From: Vibrio coralliilyticus
GTDB taxonomy: Bacteria > Pseudomonadota > Gammaproteobacteria > Enterobacterales > Vibrionaceae
Length of the DNA stretch: 64,000 bases
Assembly (NCBI RefSeq): GCF_024449095.1
Contig: NZ_CP024627.1
Location: 2,542,001-2,606,000, forward strand
Direction of reading: 5' to 3'
The notes under the pieces were generated by a model that did not search any database, was not told the DNA's origin, and saw nothing but the letters and a program-made list of their open reading frames with translations. The position numbers were made by a program, and so were the translations under genes. Below, piece after piece: positions 35,718-47,430 of this stretch (positions are counted from its first letter, which is position 1; each line of letters opens with the position of its first letter).

Positions 35718-38700
35718 TTACGCTTCGTTCTGTGCCACTTTAGCGTGCAGCTCTTGAACTGATGTAACCGACGTTTTTGCATCTGCTGTGTGAGCCATAC
35801 ATACGGCAAACGCTGCGTTAAGTGTGGTTGTGTAGTTCACTTTCTCAGCCAGTGCGCCGCGACGAAGAACTTTTGAATCTTCAATCGACTGACGGCCTGC
35901 AGTCGTATTCACGATATAGGTGTACTCGTTGTTCTTGATGCGGTCTAGGATGTGTGGACGACCTTCGTGTACCTTGTTAACAAGACGAGGGTTGATGCCC
36001 GCTTCACCTAGGATTACCGCTGTACCGTGTGTTGCGTCTAGCTGATAACCAAGCTTGGTTAGCTTAGATGCTAGGTCAACGACGCGCTGCTTGTCGCCTT
36101 CGCGAACAGACAGTAATGCGCGGCCGCCTTCTGGGTAAACATTGCCACAACCTAGTTCAGCTTTAGCGTAAGCTTCTGCGAAGGTCGCACCCACCCCCAT
36201 AACTTCACCAGTAGAACGCATTTCTGGGCCTAACAGTGGGTCAACACCTGGGAACTTATTGAACGGTAGTACTACCTCTTTCACTGAGTAGTAAGGCGGG
36301 ATGATCTCTTTGGTAAAGCCCTGAGATTCTAGAGATTGACCAGCCATGACACGTGCAGCGATCTTCGCTAGTGGCGCACCTGTTGCTTTAGAAACAAACG
36401 GTACAGTACGTGCAGCACGAGGGTTCACTTCGATTAGGTAAACTTCGTTGTCTTTCACGGCAAACTGGGTGTTCATCAGACCACGTACACCAAGCTCAAA
36501 TGCTAGCTTCTCTACTTGCTCACGCATCTTATCCTGAATTTCCTGACTTAGCGTGTAAGCAGGTAGTGAACATGCTGAGTCACCAGAGTGAACACCCGCT
36601 TGCTCGATATGCTCCATGATACCGCCGATCACCACACGCTCACCGTCACAGATAGCATCGATATCCACTTCAGTTGCGTCATCTAGGAAACGGTCCAGAA
36701 GCACTGGCGATTCATTCGACACGCTCACCGCTTCGTTGAAATAGCGGCGTAGGTCTTGCTCATCGTATACGATTTCCATCGCACGACCGCCAAGTACATA
36801 AGATGGGCGTACAACCAGTGGGAAGCCAATCTCTTTTGACTTATCAACCGCTTGCTCGATAGTCGTTACTGTCGCGTTTTCAGGCTGTAGAAGGCCCAGA
36901 CGGTCAACCGCTGCTTGGAAACGCTCACGGTCTTCCGCACGATCAATTGCGTCAGGGCTAGTACCTATGATTGGTACACCTGCAGCTTCTAGTGCACGAG
37001 CCAGTTTCAGTGGTGTTTGACCACCGTACTGAACGATAACGCCTTTTGGCTTTTCAACACGTACGATAGAGAGTACATCTTCAAGTGTGACAGGTTCGAA
37101 GTAGAGACGGTCTGAAGTGTCGTAGTCGGTAGATACTGTCTCAGGGTTACAGTTAACCATGATGGTCTCAAAACCATCTTCACGTAGAGCAAGTGAAGCG
37201 TGTACACAACAGTAATCAAATTCGATACCTTGACCGATACGGTTTGGACCACCACCCAAAACCATGATCTTGTCTTTATCTGTAGGCTGAGCTTCACACT
37301 CTTCATCGTAAGATGAGTACATGTAAGCAGTATCAGAAGAGAACTCTGCCGCACAAGTATCCACGCGTTTGTATACAGGGTGGATATCGTACTGGTCACG
37401 TAGTCGACGAATCTCACTTTCAGACACGCCAAGAATTGAAGATAGACGTGCATCAGAGAAGCCTTTACGCTTCATCTTACGAAGCACATCTTCAGTCAAG
37501 CCAGCAAAGCCGCCGGCTTTAACTTGGTTCTCTAAGTTAACCAGCTCTTCGATTTGAACTAGGAACCAACGATCAATTGCCGTTAGATTGAACACGCCAT
37601 CTACTGACATACCAGCACGGAATGCATCCGCGATGTACCAAATACGCTCTGCGCCAGCTTCTTTTAGTTCATGACGAATTGTGGTTAGTGCGTCAGGCGC
37701 ATCGAGATCAACCATCTCGTCAAAGCCATTCACACCAACTTCAAGGCCACGAAGCGCTTTTTGTAGAGATTCTTGTTGGTTACGGCCGATAGCCATAACC
37801 TCACCAACGGACTTCATCTGAGTGGTCAGACGGTCGTTAGCACCTGCAAATTTCTCGAAGTTAAAGCGAGGGATCTTAGTTACTACGTAGTCGATTGTTG
37901 GTTCGAATGACGCTGGAGTCGCGCCCCCCGTGATGTCGTTCTGTAGCTCATCAAGAGTAAAGCCAACGGCCAGTTTCGCTGCAATCTTAGCGATTGGGAA
38001 ACCAGTCGCTTTCGATGCTAGAGCAGAAGAGCGAGATACACGTGGGTTCATCTCGATGATAACCATACGGCCATCTTTCGGGTTGATACCAAACTGTACG
38101 TTTGAACCACCAGTCTCAACACCGATTTCGCGCAGTACTGCTAGAGATGCATTACGCATCAACTGATATTCTTTGTCCGTCAGAGTCTGGGCCGGTGCAA
38201 CCGTGATTGAGTCACCTGTGTGGATACCCATTGGGTCAAAGTTTTCGATAGAACATACGATGATACAGTTGTCCGCTTTATCACGAACCACTTCCATCTC
38301 ATACTCTTTCCAACCGATCAGCGATTCATCGATTAACAGTTCATTAGTTGGCGACAGGTCCAAACCACGACGACAAATCTCTTCGAACTCTTCTTTGTTA
38401 TAAGCGATACCACCACCAGTACCACCCATAGTGAACGAAGGACGAATAATACATGGGAAGCCAACCATATCGAGAACTTGGTAAGCTTCTTCCATACTCT
38501 TCGCGGTATCTGCACGAGGACACTCAAGGCCAATAGACTTCATCGCTTTATCGAAACGAGAACGGTCTTCTGCTTTATCGATAGCGTCAGCTGTCGCACC
38601 AATCATGTCTACGCCGAACTCTGCAAGTACGCCGTGTTTCTCAAGGTCTAGTGCACAGTTAAGCGCCGTTTGGCCACCCATTGTTGGTAGTACTGCGTCT

Positions 38701-38948
38701 GGGCGCTCTTTTTCGATGATCTTGCGAACCACTTCCCACTGGATTGGTTCAATGTAAGTTGCATCCGCCATGTCTGGGTCAGTCATGATGGTTGCAGGGT
38801 TAGAGTTTACAAGGATAACTCGGTAACCCTCTTCACGCAGTGCTTTACATGCTTGAGCACCAGAGTAGTCAAACTCACATGCCTGACCGATAACAATTGG
38901 GCCTGCACCTAGAATTAGAATACTTTTTAAGTCAGTACGTTTTGGCAT
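35718..38948 (-). CDS. carB: Carbamoyl-phosphate synthase large subunit
   Basis: Large, ammonia-using subunit (1076 aa) making carbamoyl phosphate for arginine and pyrimidines. Two ATP-grasp halves are clear: [30 protein letters not shown] in front and [22 protein letters not shown] near residue 560. Each is followed by its glycine-rich and MNPR/VNPRAAR metal motifs. The C-terminal MGS-like allosteric domain spans about the last 140 residues ([17 protein letters not shown]), where UMP and ornithine act. It lies 16 bases after carA. Confidence 0.98.
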   Translation of the reverse strand: MPKRTDLKSILILGAGPIVIGQACEFDYSGAQACKALREEGYRVILVNSNPATIMTDPDMADATYIEPIQWEVVRKIIEKERPDAVLPTMGGQTALNCALDLEKHGVLAEFGVDMIGATADAIDKAEDRSRFDKAMKSIGLECPRADTAKSMEEAYQVLDMVGFPCIIRPSFTMGGTGGGIAYNKEEFEEICRRGLDLSPTNELLIDESLIGWKEYEMEVVRDKADNCIIVCSIENFDPMGIHTGDSITVAPAQTLTDKEYQLMRNASLAVLREIGVETGGSNVQFGINPKDGRMVIIEMNPRVSRSSALASKATGFPIAKIAAKLAVGFTLDELQNDITGGATPASFEPTIDYVVTKIPRFNFEKFAGANDRLTTQMKSVGEVMAIGRNQQESLQKALRGLEVGVNGFDEMVDLDAPDALTTIRHELKEAGAERIWYIADAFRAGMSVDGVFNLTAIDRWFLVQIEELVNLENQVKAGGFAGLTEDVLRKMKRKGFSDARLSSILGVSESEIRRLRDQYDIHPVYKRVDTCAAEFSSDTAYMYSSYDEECEAQPTDKDKIMVLGGGPNRIGQGIEFDYCCVHASLALREDGFETIMVNCNPETVSTDYDTSDRLYFEPVTLEDVLSIVRVEKPKGVIVQYGGQTPLKLARALEAAGVPIIGTSPDAIDRAEDRERFQAAVDRLGLLQPENATVTTIEQAVDKSKEIGFPLVVRPSYVLGGRAMEIVYDEQDLRRYFNEAVSVSNESPVLLDRFLDDATEVDIDAICDGERVVIGGIMEHIEQAGVHSGDSACSLPAYTLSQEIQDKMREQVEKLAFELGVRGLMNTQFAVKDNEVYLIEVNPRAARTVPFVSKATGAPLAKIAARVMAGQSLESQGFTKEIIPPYYSVKEVVLPFNKFPGVDPLLGPEMRSTGEVMGVGATFAEAYAKAELGCGNVYPEGGRALLSVREGDKQRVVDLASKLTKLGYQLDATHGTAVILGEAGINPRLVNKVHEGRPHILDRIKNNEYTYIVNTTAGRQSIEDSKVLRRGALAEKVNYTTTLNAAFAVCMAHTADAKTSVTSVQELHAKVAQNEA

Positions 38949-38964
38949 TCTCTACTACTCCGAA

Positions 38965-40104
38965 TTAAGCGCTGTGTTGTTTGATTAGTTCGATAAAGTG
39001 GTCAAATAGTGGTGCTGCGTCGTGTGGACCAGGGCTTGCCTCAGGGTGGCCTTGGAAGCTAAATGCTGGCTTGTCTGTACGGTGGATACCTTGTAGAGAG
39101 CCATCAAATAGTGACACGTGAGTTGCACGTAGATTCTCAGGTAGTGTTGCTTCATCCGCAGCGAAACCATGGTTCTGAGAAGTAATCATTACAACGTTAC
39201 GATCTAGGTCTTTAACTGGGTGGTTAGCACCATGGTGACCAAATTTCATCTTCACTGTCTTAGCACCAGATGCCAAAGCTAGTATTTGGTGACCTAAGCA
39301 GATACCAAAAATTGGTAGACCTTTTTCTAGGAATACTTTGGTTGCTTCAATAGCGTAAGTACATGGCTCTGGGTCACCAGGACCATTCGATAGGAATACG
39401 CCATCTGGGTTTAGCGCCAACACTTCTTCTGCACTGGTTTCAGCTGGAACGACTGTTAAGCGGCAGCCTCGGTCAACAAGCATACGCAGGATGTTTCGCT
39501 TTGCACCGAAGTCATAGGCAACAACGTGATATGGCAACTCACTGTCGTCTTGCGCCTCAGGAAGTCCACCCTCGAGCGTCCACGAACCTTGTTTCCATTG
39601 ATACGCTTCTTTTGTTGTAACTTCTTTCGCAAGGTCCATACCTTTTAGGCCAGGGAATTCTTTCGCTTTAGCTAGCGCTAGAGCCTCGTCTAAATTGTTA
39701 CCCGCAACGATACAACCGTTCTGCGCACCTTTCTCTCGCAAAATGCGCGTAAGCTTACGAGTATCGATATCAGCAATGCCGACGATATTTTGCGATTTAA
39801 GGTAATCAGAAAGGGATTGTTCACTGCGGAAGTTAGAAGCGATTAGAGGGAGATCGCGAATCACAAGGCCTTGTGCATGAATGGAAGAGGATTCTTCGTC
39901 TTCGGAATTGGTTCCGGTATTGCCTATGTGAGGATAAGTGAGTGTGACGATTTGTTGGGAATAGGAAGGATCAGTGAGGATTTCTTGGTACCCCGTCATC
40001 GAGGTATTAAAAACAACTTCACCAACGGACGAACCATCTGCTCCAATGGAAACACCGTGGAACACTGTCCCATCTTCTAGGACTAACAGTGCTGATTTAC
40101 TCAA
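38965..40104 (-). CDS. carA: Carbamoyl-phosphate synthase small (glutaminase) subunit
   Basis: Class I glutamine amidotransferase subunit (379 aa) feeding ammonia to CarB. The nucleophile cysteine is in [15 protein letters not shown], and the His-Glu pair in [10 protein letters not shown]. The start codon is TTG with GGAGG 5 bases upstream. The first ATG downstream would cut the conserved [14 protein letters not shown] start. First gene of carAB, with a good sigma-70 promoter and an ArgR-like box upstream. Confidence 0.97.
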   Translation of the reverse strand: MSKSALLVLEDGTVFHGVSIGADGSSVGEVVFNTSMTGYQEILTDPSYSQQIVTLTYPHIGNTGTNSEDEESSSIHAQGLVIRDLPLIASNFRSEQSLSDYLKSQNIVGIADIDTRKLTRILREKGAQNGCIVAGNNLDEALALAKAKEFPGLKGMDLAKEVTTKEAYQWKQGSWTLEGGLPEAQDDSELPYHVVAYDFGAKRNILRMLVDRGCRLTVVPAETSAEEVLALNPDGVFLSNGPGDPEPCTYAIEATKVFLEKGLPIFGICLGHQILALASGAKTVKMKFGHHGANHPVKDLDRNVVMITSQNHGFAADEATLPENLRATHVSLFDGSLQGIHRTDKPAFSFQGHPEASPGPHDAAPLFDHFIELIKQHSA

Positions 40105-40113
40105 GACAACCTC

Positions 40114-40130
40114 CAGAATAAAAATGCAAA
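40114..40130 (-). promoter_or_regulatory. ArgR-like box in the carA leader
   Basis: The plus strand reads AGAATAAAAATGCA, close to the ARG-box pattern TGAAT-N4-ATNCA. It lies just upstream of the carA ribosome-binding site. In E. coli, ArgR acts at the second carAB promoter, close to the gene. A second, weaker box may follow near 40137. Confidence 0.45.
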
Positions 40131-40209
40131 AATAATAAATTAAACTGCAAATCTGCCTTCCTTCACGCTGTAAAAAAGCGTTTTTAGGTTATTTAGACAA
40201 ATTGGCGGT

Positions 40210-40238
40210 ATTCTAATGAGGCGATATGAATGTGTCAA
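40210..40238 (-). promoter_or_regulatory. Sigma-70 promoter of carAB
   Basis: Minus strand TTGACA (40238-40233), 17-base spacer, TAGAAT (40215-40210). The leader would be about 100 bases. It contains an ACGCT/AGCGT hairpin (near 40169-40185). Confidence 0.75.
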
Positions 40239-40548
40239 CAGAGACATAAAAATAAATTAAACATTTAGGGCGCTTAAAAGAAAAAACCTTTCAAGATGCC
40301 CAAAAACATCACTTTAGTTGTTATTTACCTGCTAACAGATGAAGGTTTTATGAAACATCTTATTTTTCCATCATCATGGATCACAGTTTTTATCTTAAAA
40401 ACTGCGCAAACGATGAACAAACAAAAAAGAATGCAACTTTTAAGACCTAAATGCCAATTAGATAACATAAGACACAAAACAAACAACAAACATAACTAAA
40501 AAAGAGCACTGTAACTTGTTGATGAACTAGGTTGCGTTCGCTTAATAC
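40239..40548. other. AT-rich gap upstream of the carAB promoter
   Basis: About 310 gene-free bases. It holds the hairpin CAGTTTTT/AAAAACTG (40384-40404). Next to it, GCGCAAACG (about 40404-40412) resembles half of a PurR box. In E. coli the distal carAB promoter is controlled from far upstream by PurR, IHF and PepA, so a regulatory role is plausible but unproven. Confidence 0.25.
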
Positions 40549-40574
40549 AAAAAGCGCCGGGCAAGCCCAGCGCA
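40549..40574 (-). terminator. Terminator of dapB
   Basis: Stem GCGCTGGGC/GCCCGGCGC (one G-U pair) with a 2-3 nt loop, followed by TTTTT on the minus strand. Confidence 0.85.
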
Positions 40575-40636
40575 TAATTATTTATTTTAAGTGATTTAGC
40601 TAATTTTAAATCTAAGAGACAAACAAGTAATTAAAC

Positions 40637-41458
<822 letters not shown>

Positions 41459-41574
41459 TTATTCTCATTACTTTTGCGTAGTGGATTAAAACTACCAACA
41501 TTAAGTGCAGCTGGCTAGAGTGTGTTGATCTTTCCTGATTAAATTTTAAAAAATGATCAACCACCTATAGGCTA

Positions 41575-41973
41575 TCAAGAAAATTCCTTCATGACTCGCT
41601 GCAAGATTGGCATGTTTGCTTCAGGAAAAGCGTAACGACTTAATTCCGCAACGGGAACCCAAGCGCCTTGCTGCCCTTCTTTACCGTAAGGGGAGTGTTC
41701 AAATTCCATCACACAGATAAAATCGAACTTAAGCGACTTGTCTGGATAATCGAACTCGAGATGTTCGAATAAACTCAGCTCTGTCGCTCGAATTCCTACC
41801 TCTTCGTCTAATTCACGAACAATGGCTTGTTCGATCGTCTCCCCAGACTCGACTTTTCCACCTGGGAACTCCCAAAAGCCACCTTTATGCTTTTCATCTG
41901 GTCGTTTCGTAATAAAAACCTCTGACTTATCTCGGTTAAAGATAATGGCAGCAACAATATGCGTACGTTTCAT
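41575..41973 (-). CDS. mutT: 8-oxo-dGTP diphosphatase MutT
   Basis: Nudix hydrolase (132 aa) clearing 8-oxo-dGTP. The Nudix box is GGKVESGETIEQAIVRELDEEVGI. The start at 41973 has GAGGAAA upstream and gives the MutT-type MKRTHIVAAIIFNRD; an earlier in-frame start adds five residues. It follows secA, whose terminator overlaps the mutT upstream region, so mutT needs its own promoter or readthrough. Confidence 0.93.
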   Translation of the reverse strand: MKRTHIVAAIIFNRDKSEVFITKRPDEKHKGGFWEFPGGKVESGETIEQAIVRELDEEVGIRATELSLFEHLEFDYPDKSLKFDFICVMEFEHSPYGKEGQQGAWVPVAELSRYAFPEANMPILQRVMKEFS

Positions 41974-41986
41974 TGTATTTTTCCTC

Positions 41987-42014
41987 AAAAAAAGAGCCGC
42001 CTAAGCGACTCTTT
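41987..42014 (-). terminator. Terminator of secA
   Basis: Ten-pair stem AAAGAGTCGC/GCGGCTCTTT (one G-U pair) with a short loop, followed by seven T residues, 20 bases after the secA stop. Confidence 0.8.
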
Positions 42015-42034
42015 ATATTTACCTTAGAACAGGA

Positions 42035-44761
42035 TCAACTGCTAATTTGACCATGACACTGTTTGTATTTCTTACCGCTACCACATGGGCAAGGTTCATT
42101 TCGACCAACTTTACGTTCTTCACGAACCATTGGTTGATGAATGTCTTCGGCTTTTTCACTATCAGCAAGCTGATTTTCAGCTGATGCGTGCTGTGCTTGA
42201 GCTCGTCTAGCCGCTTCTTCCGCTTGCGCACGACGCTGTGCTTCCATACGCTCCACTTCTTCTTGCTGCTGGACGCGAACTTTCGACAGAATCGTGATCA
42301 CATCTGACTTCAGAGAATCTAATAGCCCCTCAAACAGTTCAAATGACTCACGCTTGTACTCTTGTTTCGGGTTCTTCTGTGCATAGCCGCGTAAGTGAAT
42401 ACCTTGACGAAGATGATCCATTGCCGCCAAGTGCTCTTTCCAAAGTGTATCCAGTGTTTGCAGCATGACAGATTTTTCAAAGTTGCGCAGAACCTGCTCA
42501 CCAACCACCGCTTCTTTCTCTTTATAGACAGTAACCGCTGTTTCCAGGATCTTCTCACGAAGTGCTTCTTCGTATAACTTATCGTCTTCTTCCAACCATT
42601 GCTTGACGGGTGCATCGAGATCAAAGTCGTTTTTCAAACGTTCTTGTAAACCTTCAACATCCCACATATCTTCTAAAGACTGCGGCGGAATGTATTCATC
42701 GATCACAGCAGTGAGCACATCAGCACGGTTTTGCTCGATCATCTCGCTGATGTCTTCAACAACCATCAACTCATCACGAAGTTCATAAACAACCTTACGC
42801 TGGTCGTTAGCAACGTCATCGTATTCAAGCAGCTGTTTACGGATATCGAAGTTACGCCCTTCCACTTTACGTTGTGCTTTTTCGATGGAACGAGACAACA
42901 TCTTAGATTCAATCGCTTCACCTTCTTCCATACCGCTTTGAATCAAACTTGCCATACGGTCAGAAGTAAAGATGCGTAGCAGTGAATCTTCCATAGATAG
43001 GTAGAAACGTGAAGAACCCGCATCACCTTGTCGACCAGAACGACCACGTAACTGGTTATCAATACGGCGTGATTCATGACGCTCGGTACCGATAATATGA
43101 AGGCCGCCCGCTTCCAGGACTTTATCGTGAACTTCTTTCCAATCCGCTTTAATCTTGTCTATTTGCTCTTGAGTCGGATTGTCTAGTTTTTCAACTTGAG
43201 CTTGCCAACTACCACCTAGCACAATATCCGTACCACGACCAGCCATGTTGGTTGCGATTGTTACAGCACCCGGTGTCCCTGCTTCTGCAACAATTTCAGC
43301 TTCTTTTTCATGGAATTTAGCATTAAGTACGTTGTGCTTAATCTTAGCTTTCTTAAGCGCATTAGATAGAAGCTCTGACTTCTCAATAGAAACCGTACCC
43401 ACTAGCGAAGGCTGGCCTTTCTCTACTCGCTCTTTAATGTCTTCAATGATGGCAGCAAACTTTTCTGCCTCAGTACGATAAACCACATCTGGCATATCGT
43501 TACGAATCATAGGTTTATTCGTTGGAATAACGACCGTTTCTAGGCCATAAATCGATTGGAATTCGAATGCTTCCGTATCCGCAGTACCAGTCATACCTGA
43601 CAATTTTTCATACAAGCGGAAATAGTTCTGGAATGTAATCGAAGCTAAGGTTTGGTTCTCGTTTTGGATCTTAACGCCTTCCTTCGCTTCAACTGCTTGG
43701 TGAAGACCTTCAGACCAACGACGACCTGGCATAGTACGACCGGTATGCTCGTCGACAATAACCACTTCGCCATTTTCGTTGACGATGTAATCAACGTTCT
43801 TTTCAAACAACACATGCGCACGCAGTGCTGCATTTACGTGATGTAGCAGACTGATGTTTGCAGGCGAATACAGAGTATCTCCCTCTTCCATCAGACCATT
43901 TTTGATCATCAGCTCTTCTACAAACTCTTGACCCGTTTCTGTCAGATGAACTTGCTTCGACTTTTCATCTACCGTGTAATGTCCATCACCACGATACTCT
44001 TCCGAATCTTCTTGATCCTGCTTTTGTAAGTGAGGAATCAAAGTATTAATACGAGTGTAAAGCTCGGAGCTGTCTTCTGCTGGGCCAGAAATAATCAGAG
44101 GCGTACGCGCTTCATCAATTAGGATAGAGTCCACTTCGTCAACAATCGCAAAGAAGCGCTCACGTTGAACACGATCTTCAGCGCGGAAGGCCATATTGTC
44201 ACGCAGGTAGTCAAAGCCAAACTCGTTATTTGTGCCATACAAGATGTCAGTTTGATATGCCTCTTTTTTCTCTTGGGGAGGCATGTTCGGTACGTTGACA
44301 CCAACCGTCATTCCAAGGAACTCGAACAGAGAACGGTTAGTCTCAGCATCACGTTTTGCTAAGTAGTCATTGACTGTCACAACATGAACAGCGCCTTTCA
44401 ATGCATTCAAATAGGCAGGTAGCGTTGCTGTCAGAGTTTTACCTTCACCAGTTCGCATCTCAGCAATCTGACCAGCATTTAACACCATACCGCCAATAAG
44501 CTGGACGTCGAAGTGACGCATACCATATACACGCTTTGATGCTTCGCGAACTGTCGCAAACGCTTCAGGTAGAAGTTTGTCTAATGTTTCACCCTGTTCA
44601 AGACGCTGGCGGAATTCAACTGTTTTCGCTTTCAACTCTTCGTCAGAAAGCGCTTCAAACGTAGGTTCATAATTATTAATTTCTTTTACAATCTTTCTAA
44701 GGCGGCGTAACGTGCGGTCGTTGCGACTGCCAATTACCTTTGTCAGTAGCTTAGTTATCAT
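42035..44761 (-). CDS. secA: Preprotein translocase ATPase SecA
   Basis: ATP-driven motor (908 aa) pushing preproteins through SecYEG. Walker A is in [24 protein letters not shown] motif is [17 protein letters not shown]; helicase motifs include [14 protein letters not shown] and [11 protein letters not shown]. The C-terminal zinc site [14 protein letters not shown] binds SecB. No secM-like arrest gene precedes it, unlike in enterobacteria. The leader instead has an 18-bp palindrome. The ribosome-binding site is weak. Confidence 0.98.
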   Translation of the reverse strand: MITKLLTKVIGSRNDRTLRRLRKIVKEINNYEPTFEALSDEELKAKTVEFRQRLEQGETLDKLLPEAFATVREASKRVYGMRHFDVQLIGGMVLNAGQIAEMRTGEGKTLTATLPAYLNALKGAVHVVTVNDYLAKRDAETNRSLFEFLGMTVGVNVPNMPPQEKKEAYQTDILYGTNNEFGFDYLRDNMAFRAEDRVQRERFFAIVDEVDSILIDEARTPLIISGPAEDSSELYTRINTLIPHLQKQDQEDSEEYRGDGHYTVDEKSKQVHLTETGQEFVEELMIKNGLMEEGDTLYSPANISLLHHVNAALRAHVLFEKNVDYIVNENGEVVIVDEHTGRTMPGRRWSEGLHQAVEAKEGVKIQNENQTLASITFQNYFRLYEKLSGMTGTADTEAFEFQSIYGLETVVIPTNKPMIRNDMPDVVYRTEAEKFAAIIEDIKERVEKGQPSLVGTVSIEKSELLSNALKKAKIKHNVLNAKFHEKEAEIVAEAGTPGAVTIATNMAGRGTDIVLGGSWQAQVEKLDNPTQEQIDKIKADWKEVHDKVLEAGGLHIIGTERHESRRIDNQLRGRSGRQGDAGSSRFYLSMEDSLLRIFTSDRMASLIQSGMEEGEAIESKMLSRSIEKAQRKVEGRNFDIRKQLLEYDDVANDQRKVVYELRDELMVVEDISEMIEQNRADVLTAVIDEYIPPQSLEDMWDVEGLQERLKNDFDLDAPVKQWLEEDDKLYEEALREKILETAVTVYKEKEAVVGEQVLRNFEKSVMLQTLDTLWKEHLAAMDHLRQGIHLRGYAQKNPKQEYKRESFELFEGLLDSLKSDVITILSKVRVQQQEEVERMEAQRRAQAEEAARRAQAQHASAENQLADSEKAEDIHQPMVREERKVGRNEPCPCGSGKKYKQCHGQISS

Positions 44762-44783
44762 TTGCTATGCATCTCTCTTTACT

Positions 44784-44801
44784 TAGATCGGGCCCGATCT
44801 A
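44784..44801. promoter_or_regulatory. Perfect 18-bp palindrome in the secA leader
   Basis: TAGATCGGGCCCGATCTA lies 23 bases before the secA ATG. As RNA it would form a strong hairpin close to the ribosome-binding site; as DNA it could be an operator. The rest of the 385-bp secA-lpxC gap is AT-rich, presumably with the secA promoter, and no clear gene is seen in it. Confidence 0.5.
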
Positions 44802-45102
44802 CATTCTGTGCCTTCAGTCTCTAACAGTTTTGAACTAAGAATACTGAGATAAATCACTTTACCCAGATATTGCGATGAGAACTATATATTTCAAGGCTTA
44901 AGTGGCGCTTAGTTTAAGGAATTTTGCCTCTAACAACCAATAACAAGGTTATTTGTTTGAAGCATTCTTTATTTTTTGAGGTTATATGATGGATGTTTAT
45001 ACGTTGATAAGGCTTCTCTTCAATTTTCGCGGCTTACCGTACTCTAAAGTCGGCCACGCGATTCTTCTTTCTCAGCAGGCAGATTTTTGCCGTGCGGCAA
45101 AC

Positions 45103-45130
45103 AAAAAAGCCAGACTTTCGTCTGGCTTTT
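45103..45130 (-). terminator. Terminator of lpxC (bidirectional)
   Basis: Stem AAAAGCCAGAC/GTCTGGCTTTT with a GAAA loop on the minus-strand RNA, flanked by T-rich sequence. It begins 17 bases after the lpxC stop. Confidence 0.9.
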
Positions 45131-45146
45131 CAAAACTTCAAATTTA

Positions 45147-46064
45147 TTATGCAACAACCACATTAGGCTCAGCGAAGGCAACTGGAGAAGTCGCTTCTTC
45201 TTCGAACGTTACCCACTCCCACGCTTCTTGATCTGCTAGAACAGAACGCAGCAGTTGGTTGTTTAAGCCATGTCCCGACTTAAACGCACGGAACTCACCA
45301 ATGATTGGATGACCACACATGTAAAGATCGCCAATCGCATCCAACACTTTATGAGTGACAAACTCATTATCAAAGCGAAGGCCTTCTTCGTTTAGAATTC
45401 GATATTCATCCAGTACAATGGCACAGTCAAAGCTACCACCTAGACATAGATTCTGAGACTGTAAATGTTCGATATCTCGCATAAAACCAAAAGTTCGAGC
45501 ACGAGAGATATCTTTTACAAAGCCTTGCGATGAAAAATCAAATAATAGATGCTGTTCATCAGATTCAATCGCGGGATGGTTGAACTCGATTTCAAAGTCC
45601 ATACGGAAGCCATTGAAAGGGACAAATTCAGCCCACTTATCACCGTCTTCAAAGCGAACAGGCTTTTTAATACGAATAAAGCGTTTTGGTACGTTTTGCT
45701 CTTCAATGCCAGCTTGTTGAAGGAGGAATACAAAAGGGCTAGCACTGCCATCCATAATTGGAATTTCTGGAGCATCGACCTCAACCACAATGTTGTCTAT
45801 ACCCATACCAGCAAGAGCTGCATTGAGGTGCTCAACGGTTGAGATACGCACGCCTTCATCGTTCACCAATGCCGTACAAAGCATGGTGTCACGAACTGAA
45901 GCTGGGTCTGCAGGAAAATCAACAGGAGGATTTACATCCGTACGGCGGTAAATGATACCTGTATTTGCAGCCGCTGGGCGAAGAGTAAGTGTGACTTTAC
46001 GACCAGAGTGGAGACCCACACCAGTTGTTTTCACTATTTCTTTCAGAGTACGTTGTCTGATCAT
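45147..46064 (-). CDS. lpxC: UDP-3-O-acyl-N-acetylglucosamine deacetylase
   Basis: Zn-dependent deacetylase (305 aa), the committed step of lipid A synthesis. Zinc ligands are in [10 protein letters not shown] and in [19 protein letters not shown] (His and Asp). The start [21 protein letters not shown] is typical. The C-terminal tail ends in small hydrophobic residues (NVVVA), the kind of tail recognised by FtsH in E. coli. It follows ftsZ, as in E. coli. Confidence 0.97.
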   Translation of the reverse strand: MIRQRTLKEIVKTTGVGLHSGRKVTLTLRPAAANTGIIYRRTDVNPPVDFPADPASVRDTMLCTALVNDEGVRISTVEHLNAALAGMGIDNIVVEVDAPEIPIMDGSASPFVFLLQQAGIEEQNVPKRFIRIKKPVRFEDGDKWAEFVPFNGFRMDFEIEFNHPAIESDEQHLLFDFSSQGFVKDISRARTFGFMRDIEHLQSQNLCLGGSFDCAIVLDEYRILNEEGLRFDNEFVTHKVLDAIGDLYMCGHPIIGEFRAFKSGHGLNNQLLRSVLADQEAWEWVTFEEEATSPVAFAEPNVVVA

Positions 46065-46096
46065 CTGCTTGCCTCAGTACTAATTGCTACAAAACA

Positions 46097-46150
46097 CGGT
46101 CAATAAGCAATATTGACCGCGAATCGTACCATAATTTTGAACAGTGTCAA
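46097..46150 (-). promoter_or_regulatory. ftsZ-lpxC junction: hairpin and lpxC promoter candidate
   Basis: Minus strand TTGACA (46150-46145), 16-base spacer, TACGAT (46128-46123) is a candidate lpxC promoter. Just downstream a perfect 9-bp hairpin CGGTCAATA/TATTGACCG (46097-46119) followed by GTGTTTTG could end ftsZ transcripts. The two overlap near the predicted transcription start, so they may not act independently. Confidence 0.5.
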
Positions 46151-46164
46151 ATTATGATTTAATT

Positions 46165-47400
46165 TTAGTCAGCCTGACGACGCAAGAATGCTGGTATATC
46201 AAGATAACCAGTGTCCTTATCCGCTTTCGGTGCAGCACTTTGTTGACCAGCACCTGAGCTTGAAGGAGCAGAACTTGTCGGCTGAGGAGTCACCTGAGGT
46301 TTCTCTTGCAAACTTGGTGCCGGTTTCTCTTCCACTTTATTGACAGCTGGCTGCTGAGTTGGAGCCGCTGGCTGAGTTTGTGGTTGAGAAACAGAAGCTA
46401 CTTTCGTCTTCCCGCCCGCAACTAAAGTGATATCAGGTTTTTTCTCTGTACCGATACCAGTAGCAACAACGGTCACTCGGATTTCATCAGCCATATCAGG
46501 ATCCAATGAAGTACCGATAACAACTGTAGCATTATCTGAAGCAAATGCTTTAACCGTATTACCCACCGTTTCAAACTCATCCAGACGCATATCAAGGCCA
46601 GCTGTAATGTTAACCAGAACACCACGAGCACCTGCGAGATCGATATCTTCAAGAAGTGGGCTTGAGATAGCCATCTCAGCCGCTTCTTCAGCACGGTCTT
46701 CACCTTTGGCTACGCCGCTACCCATCATTGCATGACCCATCTCCGACATCACGGTACGAACATCCGCAAAGTCGACGTTAATCATACCAGGACGAGTAAT
46801 AAGCTCTGCAATACCTTGTACTGCATTCTTAAGTACGTCATTCGCACTAGCAAAAGCTTCAAGTAGAGTGATACCACGACCCAGTACTTTTAGTAGCTTT
46901 TCGTTTGGAATCGTAATTAATGAGTCTACCTGTTTAGATAGCTCTTCAATTCCTTGCTCAGCAAACGCTAAACGCTTTTTGCCTTCAAAGCTAAATGGCT
47001 TAGTTACTACAGCCACAGTAAGTATGCCCAGTTCTTTTGCGACTTCTGCAATCACTGGAGCAGCACCTGTACCTGTACCACCACCCATGCCAGCTGCGAT
47101 AAATACCATATCGGCACCATCGAGCTCTTCTTTAATTCTATCTCGATCTTCGAGAGCAGCATCACGCCCAACCTGAGGGTTAGCGCCTGCACCCAGACCT
47201 TTGGTAATGTCACCACCAATCTGGATTACGCTATTAACGCTTGTTTTACGAAGCGCTTGCGCATCAGTGTTGATGCTAATGAACTCCACGCCTTCGATGG
47301 ATTCACGTACCATGTGTTCAACGGCATTACCACCACCGCCACCAACCCCAACGACTTTTATTACTGCGTCGTCAGACATTTCCATCATCGGTTCAAACAT
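46165..47400 (-). CDS. ftsZ: Cell division protein FtsZ
   Basis: Tubulin-like GTPase (411 aa) forming the Z ring. The tubulin signature is [13 protein letters not shown], and the T7 loop [11 protein letters not shown] carries the catalytic aspartate. A long Pro/Gln/Ser-rich linker (about residues 320-395) leads to the C-terminal peptide [11 protein letters not shown] that binds FtsA and ZipA. It lies 30 bases after ftsA. Confidence 0.98.
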   Translation of the reverse strand: MFEPMMEMSDDAVIKVVGVGGGGGNAVEHMVRESIEGVEFISINTDAQALRKTSVNSVIQIGGDITKGLGAGANPQVGRDAALEDRDRIKEELDGADMVFIAAGMGGGTGTGAAPVIAEVAKELGILTVAVVTKPFSFEGKKRLAFAEQGIEELSKQVDSLITIPNEKLLKVLGRGITLLEAFASANDVLKNAVQGIAELITRPGMINVDFADVRTVMSEMGHAMMGSGVAKGEDRAEEAAEMAISSPLLEDIDLAGARGVLVNITAGLDMRLDEFETVGNTVKAFASDNATVVIGTSLDPDMADEIRVTVVATGIGTEKKPDITLVAGGKTKVASVSQPQTQPAAPTQQPAVNKVEEKPAPSLQEKPQVTPQPTSSAPSSSGAGQQSAAPKADKDTGYLDIPAFLRRQAD

Positions 47401-47430
47401 GTGTTATCTCCGTTTATCCTGCTGCTCAGG

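Noticed and set aside
40296..40499. Plus-strand 67-residue frame upstream of carAB
   Set aside because: AT-rich random-looking peptide, no ribosome-binding site, antisense to a probable control region.
44986..45231. Plus-strand 81-residue frame between secA and lpxC, with GAGG before its start
   Set aside because: It runs through the lpxC terminator hairpin and into lpxC antisense; no family resemblance. A secM or dciA gene was looked for here and not found.
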